36,465 nt of DNA from NCBI RefSeq assembly GCF_001434585.1, contig NZ_AZDB01000011.1, positions 1-36,465 on the forward strand, given 5' to 3'. This stretch comes from Companilactobacillus crustorum JCM 15951 (GTDB taxonomy: Bacteria; Bacillota; Bacilli; Lactobacillales; Lactobacillaceae). Positions 1-7,891 of this stretch are shown piece by piece. The notes under the pieces are model-generated. The model was given only the letters and a program-made list of their open reading frames with translations. It was not told the DNA's origin and searched no databases. Numbering within the stretch: position 1 is the first letter of the stretch; each line of letters opens with the position of its first letter. Made by a program: the position numbers and the translations under genes.

Positions 1-306
1 CAACTCTATTTATCGTACAGCCAAAATAAGATGCATGGAACGATCTTTTTCCCTAAGTGGGTTGAGGAACATCCAGAAATCACTGTTACTTTCCAAAATG
101 AACATATTGATTTAATGGAAGAATCACGTGAAAAATATGAAACTTATCCAAAGTTAGTTGTTCCCGAAATGGCTAAGATCACTTATATGGGCGATGCTGG
201 TCAAAATAATGAGGACGTTATCAGTGAAGAACCATACAAGAGTATGCCCGATGATATTCGTGCCGGTAAGTATTTTGATGAAAACTATCATCGTATCAAT
301 AAATAG
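1..306 (+). CDS. padC: Phenolic acid decarboxylase, 3' part (gene begins before the window)
   Basis: The frame is open from base 1 to the stop at 304-306 and gives about 101 C-terminal residues. The protein is very close to my recollection of lactobacillar and Bacillus phenolic acid decarboxylases (PadA/PadC), including [18 protein letters not shown], the NEHIDLM segment, the [14 protein letters not shown] segment and the ending NYHRINK. The family decarboxylates p-coumaric, ferulic and caffeic acids to vinyl phenols without a cofactor, in the cytoplasm, as a small beta-barrel dimer of about 170-180 residues. The first ten residues here match less well, but the frame does not break. padR follows 50 bases downstream, the usual partner. 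The ATG at base 31 is internal, not the start. The identity is secure; the start lies outside the window. Confidence 0.93.
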   Translation, partial: QLYLSYSQNKMHGTIFFPKWVEEHPEITVTFQNEHIDLMEESREKYETYPKLVVPEMAKITYMGDAGQNNEDVISEEPYKSMPDDIRAGKYFDENYHRINK

Positions 307-312
307 CATGAT

Positions 313-342
313 AAAATGATATACAGAGATGTATATCATTTT
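313..342. promoter_or_regulatory. Perfect inverted repeat between padC and padR
   Basis: Two 12-base arms (313-324 and 331-342) are exact reverse complements around a 6-base centre; the inner arm reads ATGATATAC. A run of T follows, so it could be a weak AT-rich terminator of the decarboxylase gene. PadR proteins bind ATGT/ACAT-type dyads near their target genes, so it could also be an operator for padR. The sequence alone does not decide. The padR ribosome-binding site (GGAG, 347-350) starts right after it. Confidence 0.55.
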
Positions 343-356
343 TTTTGGAGATAAAT

Positions 357-866
357 ATGCCTAAGAAAAGAATTTTACCGTATGTATTGCTTGGTTTAAT
401 AAATAATAAAGGAAGCTTATCTGGTTATCAGATCAGTCAAGAGTTTAAAAATGAAGTGGGTGATTTTTGGCATGCTTCACACAGTCAAATTTATCCAGAA
501 TTAGCCCGAATGAAGGATGATGGTTGGCTAATGGATAAGATAGAAGACACGTCAACGTTCTATGCTCTGACTGACAAGGGTCATCAAATATTACGTGAGT
601 GGATGGAAGAACCGTTAACGGATAATGAGGAATTATTTTCGTTGAAACTTTATTTCATCAAGGATAAATCTGATCCACTTTTAAAAGTACTTTTAAATCA
701 AGAGCTGGCTATAAAATATGAAAAATATAATTATCTGCAAAAAAGACTACAGGCTGTTTTTACTGATGATGAAAAAATTAAGCACAATTTTGGTCATTAT
801 TTGATTCTAACGCGAGCGATTGAACGTGAGCAAAATCATATTGATTGGTTAGACAAGCAATTGTAA
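357..866 (+). CDS. padR: PadR-family transcriptional regulator of phenolic acid response
   Basis: A 170-residue protein starting MPKKRILPYVLLGLI. The start chosen is the ATG at 357, which has GGAG six bases upstream; an upstream in-frame TTG at 345 would overlap that site. The N-terminal half is the PadR winged helix, with the family signature GYQISQEF followed by DFWHASHSQIYPELARM. The C-terminal half is the helical dimerisation part (about residues 95-170). PadR represses the phenolic acid decarboxylase gene and is released in the presence of phenolic acids; this is family knowledge. Its position directly after padC in the same direction supports that role. The palindrome at 313-342 is a candidate binding site. 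A bidirectional terminator follows at 884-932. Confidence 0.93.
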   Translation: MPKKRILPYVLLGLINNKGSLSGYQISQEFKNEVGDFWHASHSQIYPELARMKDDGWLMDKIEDTSTFYALTDKGHQILREWMEEPLTDNEELFSLKLYFIKDKSDPLLKVLLNQELAIKYEKYNYLQKRLQAVFTDDEKIKHNFGHYLILTRAIEREQNHIDWLDKQL

Positions 867-883
867 GACATGTTAAAACAGTC

Positions 884-932
884 AAAGGCTGTGAATCTAT
901 AAATTTGATTTTATAGATTCACAGCCTTTTTT
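884..932. terminator. Bidirectional intrinsic terminator
   Basis: A stem of about 20 base pairs (884-903 with 911-932) containing GGCTGTGAATCTATAAA and its complement, flanked by A and T runs. It lies between convergent genes, so it can serve padR on the plus strand and the metal-sensor gene on the minus strand. Confidence 0.9.
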
Positions 933-943
933 AGAATAGTATT

Positions 944-1303
944 CTAGAAATCATTTTCGTCTTCAATAATATGTTCTTGAGTTTGTTTAAAGATAGTAAT
1001 GATGTGTTGGTCGCTGAGACGATAATGAATATTGCGTCCACGACGAGCATTTGAGACAAGATTAAGTTGTTTGAGAATACTTAATTGATGGGAAATCGAT
1101 GATTGACTCATGTCAAGGGTATCGGCAATTTCGCCGACACTTAGGGGCGTTTCAGCAAGGGCTAGAATAATTTTTACTCGAGTCATATCGCCGAATGCTT
1201 TGAAAATATTGACCATTGCATCAAGATCCTGATTATCTGGTAGGTTTTGTTTTAGATTGTGGAGTGCTTTTTGATGCTCCACCTCAAAATTTTGTTCTGG
1301 CAT
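944..1303 (-). CDS. ArsR/SmtB-family metal-responsive repressor (zinc-type sensor)
   Basis: A 119-residue winged-helix protein. The start is the ATG with AGAGG seven bases upstream; a TTG six codons earlier was rejected because it precedes the ribosome-binding site. The recognition helix region is SSISHQLSILKQLNLV (about residues 68-83). The last helix carries D98-x-H100-x10-H111-x2-E114, the alpha-5 site of SmtB/CzrA-type sensors, with Glu at the fourth position as in SmtB. There is no CVC motif of the arsenic-sensing ArsR type. By family knowledge such proteins dissociate from DNA on binding Zn, Co or related ions. It is divergent from the P1B ATPase gene and the shared spacer holds two dyads, so repression of both genes is likely. 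The exact metal is inferred. Confidence 0.9.
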   Translation of the reverse strand: MPEQNFEVEHQKALHNLKQNLPDNQDLDAMVNIFKAFGDMTRVKIILALAETPLSVGEIADTLDMSQSSISHQLSILKQLNLVSNARRGRNIHYRLSDQHIITIFKQTQEHIIEDENDF

Positions 1304-1362
1304 AAATTGTCCTCTTGTCAAAAATTGGTTGAAATTTGTTACGACCTATTATATTATAATTT

Positions 1363-1397
1363 ATATATGAATGATTGCTCATATATTCAATTGAGCA
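1363..1397. promoter_or_regulatory. Overlapping dyads, probable operator of the metal sensor
   Basis: The arms ATATATGA (1363-1370) and TCATATAT (1379-1386) form an 8-8-8 inverted repeat of the kind bound by SmtB/CzrA/CadC repressors. A second dyad, TGCTCA (1376-1381) and TGAGCA (1392-1397), overlaps it. Both lie in the spacer between the divergent sensor and ATPase genes, just upstream of the ATPase ribosome-binding site AAGGAGG (1411-1417). A TATAAT hexamer at 1355-1360 overlaps the start of this region. Confidence 0.7.
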
Positions 1398-1426
1398 TGT
1401 AAACCTTTTCAAGGAGGATGTTCTCG

Positions 1427-3343
1427 ATGAAATCATACGATGTCCAAACTGATTACAAAGTAAAAAATAAACAAAAACAAGTAAAAGTAGAATTTAGTAA
1501 GGAAACTAGGTTAACAATCATTCGGTTATTAATTGCCTTTATTCTACTACTATTGGGATCAAGTTCACTATTTTCTAGGCCTATAAGTATCGGGCTATTT
1601 GTTTTAGCATATCTGACAATTGGCAGCAAAATAGTTTACAAAGCCCTTAAAAATATTTTTCATGGGGAGATTTTTGATGAAAATTTCTTGATGAGTATAG
1701 CTACTATTGGGGCAATTATTTTGGGAGAGTATCCTGAAGCTATTGCTGTAATGCTATTTTATGAATTAGGAAATGTCTTCGAAGATGTGGCAGTTAATCG
1801 TTCAAAGAAATCTATATCGGCTTTGTTAGAGGTTAAACCAGATTTTGCGACTTTGAAATTAGGCAACAAAGTTCAAATAGTTGATCCTGGCAAAGTTCAA
1901 GTTGGGCAAATTATTGTGGTTAAACCAGGCGAGAAGATTCCCTTAGATGGTACAGTGATTTTAGGACATTCGTCAGTTGATACGTCAGCCTTGACTGGTG
2001 AATCTATGCCTCAAAACCTGCAAGTTGGTGACAAAGCTTTAAGTGGATCAATTAATCAAAATGGAACGATACAAATTAAAGTAAGCAAGCTTTACAGTGA
2101 TTCAACAGTTTCTAAGATTTTAGATTTAGTTCAAAATGCCAGTAGCAAAAAGGCCAATACAGAAAAATTTATTACTAAATTTGCTAAAATCTATACGCCT
2201 ATTGTGGTAGCTTTAGCTATTGCTTTAGCAATAATTCCTCCATTGGTAACGCAAGGTGGATGGAATATGTGGATTTATCGAGCTTTAATTTTCTTAGTAA
2301 TTTCTTGTCCCTGTGCTTTAGTTATTTCTGTTCCACTGAGTTTCTTTGGAGGAATAGGGGCAGCTTCAAAACAAGGTATTTTGGTTAAGGGCAGTAATTA
2401 TCTTGAAGCTTTGAATGACGTTGACACGGTAGCCTTTGATAAAACAGGGACTTTAACTAAAGGAAAATTCTCGGTAGTTCAAATTAAGCCTCAATCTGGT
2501 ATTTCTCAGACGGAATTGTTACAAATGGCAGCCAGTGTCGAGAGTAATTCGACGCATCCAATTGCTATTTCAATTATGAAGGCCTACGATGGTAAGCTTT
2601 TGTCGGCTGATAATGTAACTGAACGGCCTGGACATGGTTTGGCTGCTTCAATTAATGGTCGAACAGTAATTGTAGGAAATAGTAAGTCGATGAAGCAACA
2701 ATCTAATTTTATTGAAACTCAAACTGTAGGAACGGTTGTCTATGTGGCTGTAGATGGTCAATTCTGGGGCAGCATTGTTATTGCTGATAAACCTAAGCCT
2801 GATGCCCAACAAGCCATTAAATTATTAAATAATCGTGGAATTGAAAAAACGGTTATGTTAACTGGCGATAATGAAAAAGTAGGTACAGCTATTGCTGGAA
2901 AATTAAAAATGAGTTCAGTTTATGCTGATTTGTTACCAGAAAATAAAGTAGAAATAGTGAAGGAATTGCTCGCTGATTCTCATAAAAATAGCCATAAGGT
3001 GGCTTTTGTGGGTGATGGGATTAATGACACTCCAGTTCTGGCCACTGCTGATGTTGGATTTGCTATGGGTGGCCTAGGTTCGGATGCTGCTGTGGAAGCT
3101 GCAGATATTGTTATCATGGGAGACGAACCTTCTAAAGTAGCTCGAGCAATGAAGATAGCCAAAAGAACTCGGCAAATAGTAATTCAAAATATTTCCTTTG
3201 CCCTAATAATCAAAATTTTGTTCTTATTGTTTGGAGCTTTGGGAATGGTCGATATGTGGCAAGCTGTTTTCGCTGATGTTGGGGTAACAATTATTGCAGT
3301 TTTAAATGCCATCAGATTACAATTTATTAATTTTGATAAGTAA
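1427..3343 (+). CDS. P1B-type heavy-metal-transporting ATPase (Zn/Cd/Co export type)
   Basis: A 638-residue membrane protein. The start is the ATG at 1427, nine bases after AAGGAGG; the ATG at 1418 touches that site and is unlikely. Motifs are in the expected order: TGES at residue 190, the membrane metal site C294-P-C296, the phosphorylated DKTGT at 338, the nucleotide-binding HP at 377-378 and GDGIND at 529-534. The C-terminal membrane helices include FADVGVT, matching the conserved Asp of ZntA/CadA pumps. There is no N-terminal CxxC metal-binding domain, which is usual for shorter lactobacillar members. Together with the SmtB-like sensor it forms a metal-export unit in the cytoplasmic membrane. 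Zn/Cd/Co is more likely than copper, because the regulator is SmtB-type and the C-terminal motif is ZntA-like. The substrate is inferred. Confidence 0.93.
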   Translation: MKSYDVQTDYKVKNKQKQVKVEFSKETRLTIIRLLIAFILLLLGSSSLFSRPISIGLFVLAYLTIGSKIVYKALKNIFHGEIFDENFLMSIATIGAIILGEYPEAIAVMLFYELGNVFEDVAVNRSKKSISALLEVKPDFATLKLGNKVQIVDPGKVQVGQIIVVKPGEKIPLDGTVILGHSSVDTSALTGESMPQNLQVGDKALSGSINQNGTIQIKVSKLYSDSTVSKILDLVQNASSKKANTEKFITKFAKIYTPIVVALAIALAIIPPLVTQGGWNMWIYRALIFLVISCPCALVISVPLSFFGGIGAASKQGILVKGSNYLEALNDVDTVAFDKTGTLTKGKFSVVQIKPQSGISQTELLQMAASVESNSTHPIAISIMKAYDGKLLSADNVTERPGHGLAASINGRTVIVGNSKSMKQQSNFIETQTVGTVVYVAVDGQFWGSIVIADKPKPDAQQAIKLLNNRGIEKTVMLTGDNEKVGTAIAGKLKMSSVYADLLPENKVEIVKELLADSHKNSHKVAFVGDGINDTPVLATADVGFAMGGLGSDAAVEAADIVIMGDEPSKVARAMKIAKRTRQIVIQNISFALIIKILFLLFGALGMVDMWQAVFADVGVTIIAVLNAIRLQFINFDK

Positions 3344-3415
3344 AGAAATTTAAAATTCTGAGGATTAATCAAGAGCTGTACGCAAAATGTGTCTAAGACA
3401 TAATATTTGTTAAAT

Positions 3416-3499
3416 TTGCAGCAAAAGCGCAAGACAAAACATTAATATTAAAAAGACGGCGACTCAATTTTGAGTTGCCGTCCTTTTAATATTAATGTT
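3416..3499 (-). repeat. Dispersed hairpin repeat, copy 1; also a bidirectional terminator
   Basis: Arms at 3438-3467 and 3470-3499 pair at 28 of 30 positions around a two-base loop; the core is GACGGC...ACTCAA with its complement. Reading on the minus strand, the hairpin is followed by a tail (3416-3440) that reads TTTTGTC, then TTTTGCTGCAA after a short variable stretch. Copy 2 near 20965-21050 has the same core and the same tail in the opposite orientation. Both copies sit at 3' ends of convergent units, here between the metal ATPase and the NAD(P)-binding protein gene. A role in termination is likely; mobility is only a guess. Confidence 0.75.
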
Positions 3500-3538
3500 C
3501 TGATTCCTACGATTAGCCAAAATAAAGTGATTTAGCTT

Positions 3539-4180
3539 TTATCTAAAAATTTCTTCCTCAGGTTGGTCGCCACTAGCAAAAGTATATTCCTTGCCAATTG
3601 TACTTGGATTCTGAATAATCAAAGCTAGTGCACGAGCAACGTCAACTCGAGGTATGCTGTCAACCTCATTAGAATTTAATAATTTGATTTTGCCAGTACC
3701 ATCCTCGTTAGTTAAAGAGCCGGGGTGGATAATAGTGTAATCAAGGTTAGAACCACGTAAATGATCATCAGCGTAATGCTTAGCAATCATATATGGCTTG
3801 ATTCCAGAAGCATCCCACTTACTTCTGTTGTCGCTAAAGACTGAGCTAACCATGATATAACGTTTAATGCCGATTGCTTCAGCAACCATCATAGTTTTAA
3901 TAGCACCGTCGAGGTCTATTTCTAATGTTAAATCAGATCCAGCGCCACCAGCTCCGGCGGTAAAGACAATAACATCTGCGCCAGAAGCTTCAATAGAATC
4001 CTTAATATTATCGAGAGATGCAGTTAAATCGATAAATTGAGTTTCAATATTGTTTTCGTTGTAGGCCTTGATTTGTTCTTGACTACGCAATCCAGCAACA
4101 AAATCAATGTTTCTTGATTGTAATTCTCCAATTAATAGGTGGCCGACTTTACCATGAGCACCAATGATAAGAACTTTCAT
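3539..4180 (-). CDS. NAD(P)-binding Rossmann-fold protein (atypical SDR / NmrA-like, YwnB type)
   Basis: A 213-residue cytoplasmic protein that opens MKVLIIGAHGKVGHLL, with the GxxGxxG dinucleotide-binding loop at once. The central part has FTAGAGGAGSDL and YMVSSVFSD; a Y-x-x-x-K pair lies in PYMIAKHYADDHL. These fit the small NAD(P)H-binding proteins related to flavin reductases and NmrA-type sensors. The substrate cannot be read from the sequence. AAGGAGG lies about nine bases before the ATG. It is divergent from the flavodoxin-like reductase gene at 4292, and a palindrome at 4247-4268 lies between the two, suggesting shared control. Confidence 0.85.
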   Translation of the reverse strand: MKVLIIGAHGKVGHLLIGELQSRNIDFVAGLRSQEQIKAYNENNIETQFIDLTASLDNIKDSIEASGADVIVFTAGAGGAGSDLTLEIDLDGAIKTMMVAEAIGIKRYIMVSSVFSDNRSKWDASGIKPYMIAKHYADDHLRGSNLDYTIIHPGSLTNEDGTGKIKLLNSNEVDSIPRVDVARALALIIQNPSTIGKEYTFASGDQPEEEIFR

Positions 4181-4246
4181 AAATTCAAAACCTCCTTAGT
4201 TAACCATACTGTAGCAACATTTTTTTAATAAAGCTAGTGTTTTGAA

Positions 4247-4268
4247 TTTAATATAACGGTATATTAAA
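4247..4268. promoter_or_regulatory. Palindrome between two divergent oxidoreductase genes
   Basis: TTTAATATA (4247-4255) and TATATTAAA (4260-4268) are exact complements around ACGG. It lies 24 bases before the ATG at 4292 and 67 bases from the start of the minus-strand gene. An operator for an unlinked regulator is likely, since no regulator gene is adjacent; an AT-rich chance dyad is possible. Confidence 0.45.
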
Positions 4269-4291
4269 CTTAAATAAAGGGGAATTTGCGT

Positions 4292-5053
4292 ATGAAAATA
4301 TTAGGGATTTTGGCCTCGCACCAAGAACATGGTTTGAATGCTCAGATGCTTGATGAAGTTTTAAAAAATGTTGATGAGGGCGTGGAGACAGAAACAATTT
4401 ATTTAGAAAATTATAAAATAACGCCACATAAGTATCATGAAAAGAATCCTGTTTTAGATGAACTCTCGGAAAAATTACTAAAGAGCGATGTGTGGGTCTT
4501 TGCGGCTCCGACATACTTTCGTGAATTATCAGGTGTTTTGAAGAACTTTTTCGATTGTATGCGACCAAAACTGGTCTATTTTAAAGAAAATGGCGATACA
4601 ATTCCTGGACAATTTAAGAATAAGCATTACTTAAGTATCAGTTCATGTTACATTTCCCCATTGGAAAACTTTATAACTGGGGTAACAGACGAAGCTTTTA
4701 AGACAATTGACCGAGTTATGGCAGCTGCTGGGGTAATAAAAGTTGGCGAAATTGTCTTACCAGGAACGTTTGGCATGAAAGAGCTCCCACATAATAAGAA
4801 GAAACTGTGTCAAAAGTATGCTAAAAAGATTTCTGTAAAAAAGAGAAAGGACGATTCAACTTTGAAAAGATACATTCAATTATTCTTTATGATAGCCGTA
4901 ATGGCACTAATTACGATGGGAATTCAATTACCATTAAATTCTTGGATTGGCAGTAATTTTTGGTGGAATTATATTAGCTTTACTTTGATATTCTTTGTTT
5001 TACTGTCATGTATCTTGCATTTTATGACCTTTGTCAAACATCGTCGGCGTTAA
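4292..5053 (+). CDS. Flavodoxin-fold NAD(P)H-dependent oxidoreductase with C-terminal membrane segment
   Basis: A 253-residue protein. The ATG at 4292 follows AAGGGG by about nine bases; the TTG two codons earlier was not used. Residues 1-180 have the flavodoxin-like fold of NADPH-dependent FMN reductases: ILGILASHQEHGLNAQML in the phosphate-binding position and VFAAPTYFRELSGVLKNFFD, where the APTYF motif holds the flavin. A basic linker of Lys and Arg (about 172-190) is followed by two hydrophobic stretches (about 195-215 and 225-248), then a basic tail. The protein is therefore probably a membrane-tethered reductase facing the cytoplasm. The electron acceptor is unknown. The gene shares a promoter region with the divergent NAD(P)-binding protein gene. 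Confidence 0.82.
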   Translation: MKILGILASHQEHGLNAQMLDEVLKNVDEGVETETIYLENYKITPHKYHEKNPVLDELSEKLLKSDVWVFAAPTYFRELSGVLKNFFDCMRPKLVYFKENGDTIPGQFKNKHYLSISSCYISPLENFITGVTDEAFKTIDRVMAAAGVIKVGEIVLPGTFGMKELPHNKKKLCQKYAKKISVKKRKDDSTLKRYIQLFFMIAVMALITMGIQLPLNSWIGSNFWWNYISFTLIFFVLLSCILHFMTFVKHRRR

Positions 5054-5062
5054 TTTATTAAT

Positions 5063-5095
5063 AAAAAAAGGCAGTCAATTATGACCGCCTTTTGC
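5063..5095. terminator. Bidirectional intrinsic terminator
   Basis: AAAGGC and GTCA pair with TGAC and GCCTTT around ATTA, with one unpaired base on each side. A run lies on the left and T run on the right. It separates the convergent flavodoxin-like gene and tpx. Confidence 0.8.
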
Positions 5096-5112
5096 TATGT
5101 GTATTGGAATTC

Positions 5113-5610
5113 TTATTTGACTAATTCATTTAATTGACCGAGAACTCTGTCATAACTTGGTTCGTCGGATTGAACAGGTACGATTTCTGAATAGATGATT
5201 TCGCCATTCTTGTCAACAACCCATACAGAACGAGCTAGAATGTTGAGATCTCTGATCCAAATATTAGATTTCTTACCAAAGTCATGATCAATGTCAGATA
5301 GCATTTGCATGTTTTTGACATTTTCAGCTGCACACCACGAAGTTTGTTCCTCTGGGGTATTGGTTGAAATAGTTACAAAATTGATTTCTGAATGACCATC
5401 GATTTCTTCATTGAAGTGTTTTGTTTGAATACTGCAAACACTAGTATTGATATCTGGTACAACACTGATTAAAACAGGTTTATCTAAGAGACTGCTTAGT
5501 TTAATCTCATTGTTATCCTTATTAAGAACAGTAAAATCGGGAAAATTTTCACCAACAGTTAATGGTTTACCAATTGTTGAAATGGTTTGTCCCTTAAAAT
5601 CTAGATCCAT
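5113..5610 (-). CDS. tpx: Thiol peroxidase (atypical 2-Cys peroxiredoxin)
   Basis: A 165-residue protein reducing hydroperoxides with electrons from thioredoxin in the cytoplasm. The Tpx signature is clear: VPDINTSVCSIQTKHF with the peroxidatic Cys59 after a conserved Thr, and the resolving Cys93 in SWCAAENV. This spacing matches the Tpx subfamily (Cys61/Cys95 in E. coli numbering). The start is the ATG preceded by AAAGGTG; an upstream ATG six codons earlier has no such site. Length is normal for the family. The gene stands alone, with its own terminator region at 5063-5095. Confidence 0.95.
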   Translation of the reverse strand: MDLDFKGQTISTIGKPLTVGENFPDFTVLNKDNNEIKLSSLLDKPVLISVVPDINTSVCSIQTKHFNEEIDGHSEINFVTISTNTPEEQTSWCAAENVKNMQMLSDIDHDFGKKSNIWIRDLNILARSVWVVDKNGEIIYSEIVPVQSDEPSYDRVLGQLNELVK

Positions 5611-5711
5611 AAAAATCACACCTTTCATTTTTGAACTAGATTTATTATAAGTTACGGTAAAGTAAAAACCTAGAAATTAGATTGAAAATTAATTTATTAT
5701 GAGGCAATGAT

Positions 5712-6224
5712 ATGCATTTAATAGGAAGTAAAGTGAAAATACGAAATTTTGAGACAACGGATTGGGAACAATTTTTTAAATTGGTACAGGATAGGCAAAA
5801 TCATGAATTAGCTGGCTTGGAGTATACAGATGATGATGATTTTGGCCATGATTTATTGGATATGTATCGAAGAAGAGCTGGAGCGTACGTCATAGCCTTA
5901 AAAGATACTGATGAAATGATTGGAATAATTGAATTGAATAAGCGTGGCGAATCAGAAGGACTATTAGCTACACGGGAGATAGGATTTGTTGTGTGCAAAG
6001 AATATCGTCAACAAGGATTCGCAAAGGAGGCTATTCAGTTATTGAGAGACTACAGTTTCAATGAGTTAGATTTAACTGAATTGTGGGCTTCAACTGAAGC
6101 GGATAATGTGGCACCGCAGAAACTGTTAGAATCATTAGAATTCAAATATATGTACGAAGCTGATCAAACGCTTCCATACACAGGACAGCACAATTTGATC
6201 AAATATTACCTTTTAACTAAATAA
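5712..6224 (+). CDS. GNAT-family N-acetyltransferase (RimJ/RimL type)
   Basis: A 170-residue protein. The acetyl-CoA-binding core is recognisable: a beta strand EIGFVVCKEYRQQGFAKEA gives the R/Q-x-x-G-x-A loop (about residues 96-110), then LWASTEADNVAPQKLLESLEF in the C-terminal part, which is typical of RimJ/RimL-like enzymes. The family transfers acetyl from acetyl-CoA to amines, often protein N-termini; the target cannot be told. GAGG lies about eight bases before the ATG. No obvious operon partners. Confidence 0.85.
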   Translation: MHLIGSKVKIRNFETTDWEQFFKLVQDRQNHELAGLEYTDDDDFGHDLLDMYRRRAGAYVIALKDTDEMIGIIELNKRGESEGLLATREIGFVVCKEYRQQGFAKEAIQLLRDYSFNELDLTELWASTEADNVAPQKLLESLEFKYMYEADQTLPYTGQHNLIKYYLLTK

Positions 6225-6337
6225 TTCACTTCTTGTAAGAAATTCTTAATTATTTCGGATTAGCAAGGAGATATACAGATGGTATTATACTAATCGTAAG
6301 GAGAAAGCAGACAGACTTTTGATGAGAGGTTTTTTAT

Positions 6338-6814
6338 ATGAAGAGAAAAATGAGATCCAAAAAAAGTCTCACAGTCAAAAAGCGAGTAGTCGGTTTCTTC
6401 GCAATTGCCGTTATATTGTTGGGTGTGATTGGAGGATTCAGCTTTACACATGTAATTGCTGAATCCAACAGTACAACAGGGGGTGGCGCTGATAGGTCAG
6501 CACCGGTGGCGGTTGTCGCTAGCAAGTCAGAGTCATCTGGACTTGATGGTGGCGGCGGTTCCAATGGTTCAGTTGTTCTTAATAGCGATAATACTGGTAC
6601 AAGTACTGGTAGCAATGAATCGAAGATTAAGGAGACGGGCTACACGCCTTCAGTTAGTATCAACAATCTTTCTACTTACCCACAAACGGGTGATGCACGT
6701 GACACCGGATTGATCATAACTGGCTTTACGATTTTGATTGGTCTATTCGCTTTTTACGGTTACAAGCTCCGCAAAAGCTTGAGAGTTTTACAGTTTTCCA
6801 AGGTTTCAAAATGA
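6338..6814 (+). CDS. Small sortase-anchored surface protein of the WxL cluster (CscD-like)
   Basis: A 158-residue secreted protein. Basic residues 1-16 and a hydrophobic stretch (17-38) form a signal peptide or signal anchor. The middle (45-100) is Gly/Ser/Thr-rich and low in complexity. Near the C-terminus is Y114-P-Q-T-G118, a variant of the LPxTG sortase signal, then a hydrophobic segment (about 124-142) and a basic tail: the full sorting layout. Such small LPxTG-like proteins lead csc/WxL clusters in lactobacilli and are linked to the DUF916 and WxL proteins that follow here. AGAGG lies about ten bases before the ATG. The Tyr in place of Leu could mean a dedicated sortase, but none is encoded in the window. 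Confidence 0.8.
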   Translation: MKRKMRSKKSLTVKKRVVGFFAIAVILLGVIGGFSFTHVIAESNSTTGGGADRSAPVAVVASKSESSGLDGGGGSNGSVVLNSDNTGTSTGSNESKIKETGYTPSVSINNLSTYPQTGDARDTGLIITGFTILIGLFAFYGYKLRKSLRVLQFSKVSK

Positions 6815-6821
6815 TTCAGAT

Positions 6822-6849
6822 TTGACAAATAACATTTACAAATTATGAG
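6822..6849 (+). promoter_or_regulatory. Probable sigma-A promoter of the WxL gene
   Basis: TTGACA (6822-6827), a 16-base spacer and TATGAG (6844-6849). The -35 box is perfect and the -10 box is moderate. It leaves an untranslated leader of about 80 bases before the WxL gene. Confidence 0.5.
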
Positions 6850-6938
6850 ATGTACAGTTTGGAAAATTTGTTATTATTAAATCGTAATCAAGAAAGACAA
6901 AAACAAAAAATAATTTTCTATATCAGGGAGGATATATC

Positions 6939-7787
6939 ATGAAATTATCAAGAAACGTTTTAGTAGGTTCACTAGCAACAGCAGGAATGGTTTTAGGAGC
7001 AGTTGCCCCAGCATTGACAGCACAAGCTGCAACAACAACAGGTGAAATTGATACTGATGGTTCAGTGAAATACACAGCTCAAAAGAATATTGGTAAATTA
7101 TCAAACCCAGACAATGGTCAATTAGCAATTGCTTATGATAGTAAAGATGGTGCAAACGATGGTATCGCTACAGCAACATCAAATGCAGCTGTTAAAATTG
7201 TAAGTGGTGTCTTAGTACTTAACGAAGTTCCAGATTTCAACTTTGGTAGTGCTGTATCAGGTCAAACAAAGAACTTGGTAAACAACTCAAAAGATGCTAA
7301 TGCTCAAGGTGAAGATGGTAACGACCAAGGTAACCTATCAGTTCTTGAATCACGTGATTTGACAAAGGCAACTGGTTTTAATCTACAAGCTCAATTGGGT
7401 GACTTCGTTGATGCTTCAACTGGTAAAGCACAAGGATTAACAAGCTCACCATTTACATTGAAATTGGCTTCACAAGGTATTACTGATGGTCAAAACCCTA
7501 TTACAGGACTATCAACAGTAGCTGCTAATTTGACATCTGGCTCAACTGGTAAAGCTGAAACAGTTATGGATGTTTCAAAAGCTGCTAATGGTGCTTCATA
7601 CAAAGATGGCGAATATCTTGCTAAATTTGCTGCAAACCAAGGCTCAACTTCAACTGCACAATTGGTAATTCCTAGTGATATTCCAGCTGCTTCAACTGGT
7701 AAAGTAAGTTCATTGAATGCTCCTATTACATGGACATTAACAACAAAACCAGAAGCAACAACTACAACACCAGGTACAGGCGAATAA
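6939..7787 (+). CDS. WxL-domain cell-surface protein (CscB-like)
   Basis: A 282-residue secreted protein. The signal peptide ends in TAQA, with cleavage expected after Ala30. The rest is rich in Ser, Thr, Ala and Asn. The C-terminal WxL domain begins around PDFNFGSAVSG (about 98-108) and has the conserved QAQLGDFVDASTG stretch. The distal WxL motif is W265-T-L267; the proximal one is degenerate, F147-N-L149. The WxL domain binds peptidoglycan non-covalently from the outside, while DUF916 proteins bind WxL proteins and the wall. GGGAGG precedes the ATG. A strong terminator follows at 7817, so this gene is probably made in excess over the downstream ones. The short tail is Thr-rich. It is the only plainly intact WxL-domain gene in the cluster. 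Confidence 0.9.
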   Translation: MKLSRNVLVGSLATAGMVLGAVAPALTAQAATTTGEIDTDGSVKYTAQKNIGKLSNPDNGQLAIAYDSKDGANDGIATATSNAAVKIVSGVLVLNEVPDFNFGSAVSGQTKNLVNNSKDANAQGEDGNDQGNLSVLESRDLTKATGFNLQAQLGDFVDASTGKAQGLTSSPFTLKLASQGITDGQNPITGLSTVAANLTSGSTGKAETVMDVSKAANGASYKDGEYLAKFAANQGSTSTAQLVIPSDIPAASTGKVSSLNAPITWTLTTKPEATTTTPGTGE

Positions 7788-7816
7788 TTTAACTAAAAAA
7801 TTAAAATAGTACTTTT

Positions 7817-7845
7817 AAACCACTACTAGTGTAGTGGTTTTTATT
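7817..7845 (+). terminator. Intrinsic terminator after the WxL gene
   Basis: AAACCACTAC pairs with GTAGTGGTTT around TAGT and runs into a T-rich stretch. It lies inside the surface cluster, so expression of later genes needs read-through or another promoter. Confidence 0.88.
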
Positions 7846-7891
7846 TTATAATGTATTTGTATAATATTTGGTTTATTTTGGAGGAAGTTTT

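Noticed and set aside
4248-4568. 106-codon minus-strand ORF antisense to the flavodoxin-like reductase
   Set aside because: It overlaps a clear gene, with no start signal and no recognisable family.
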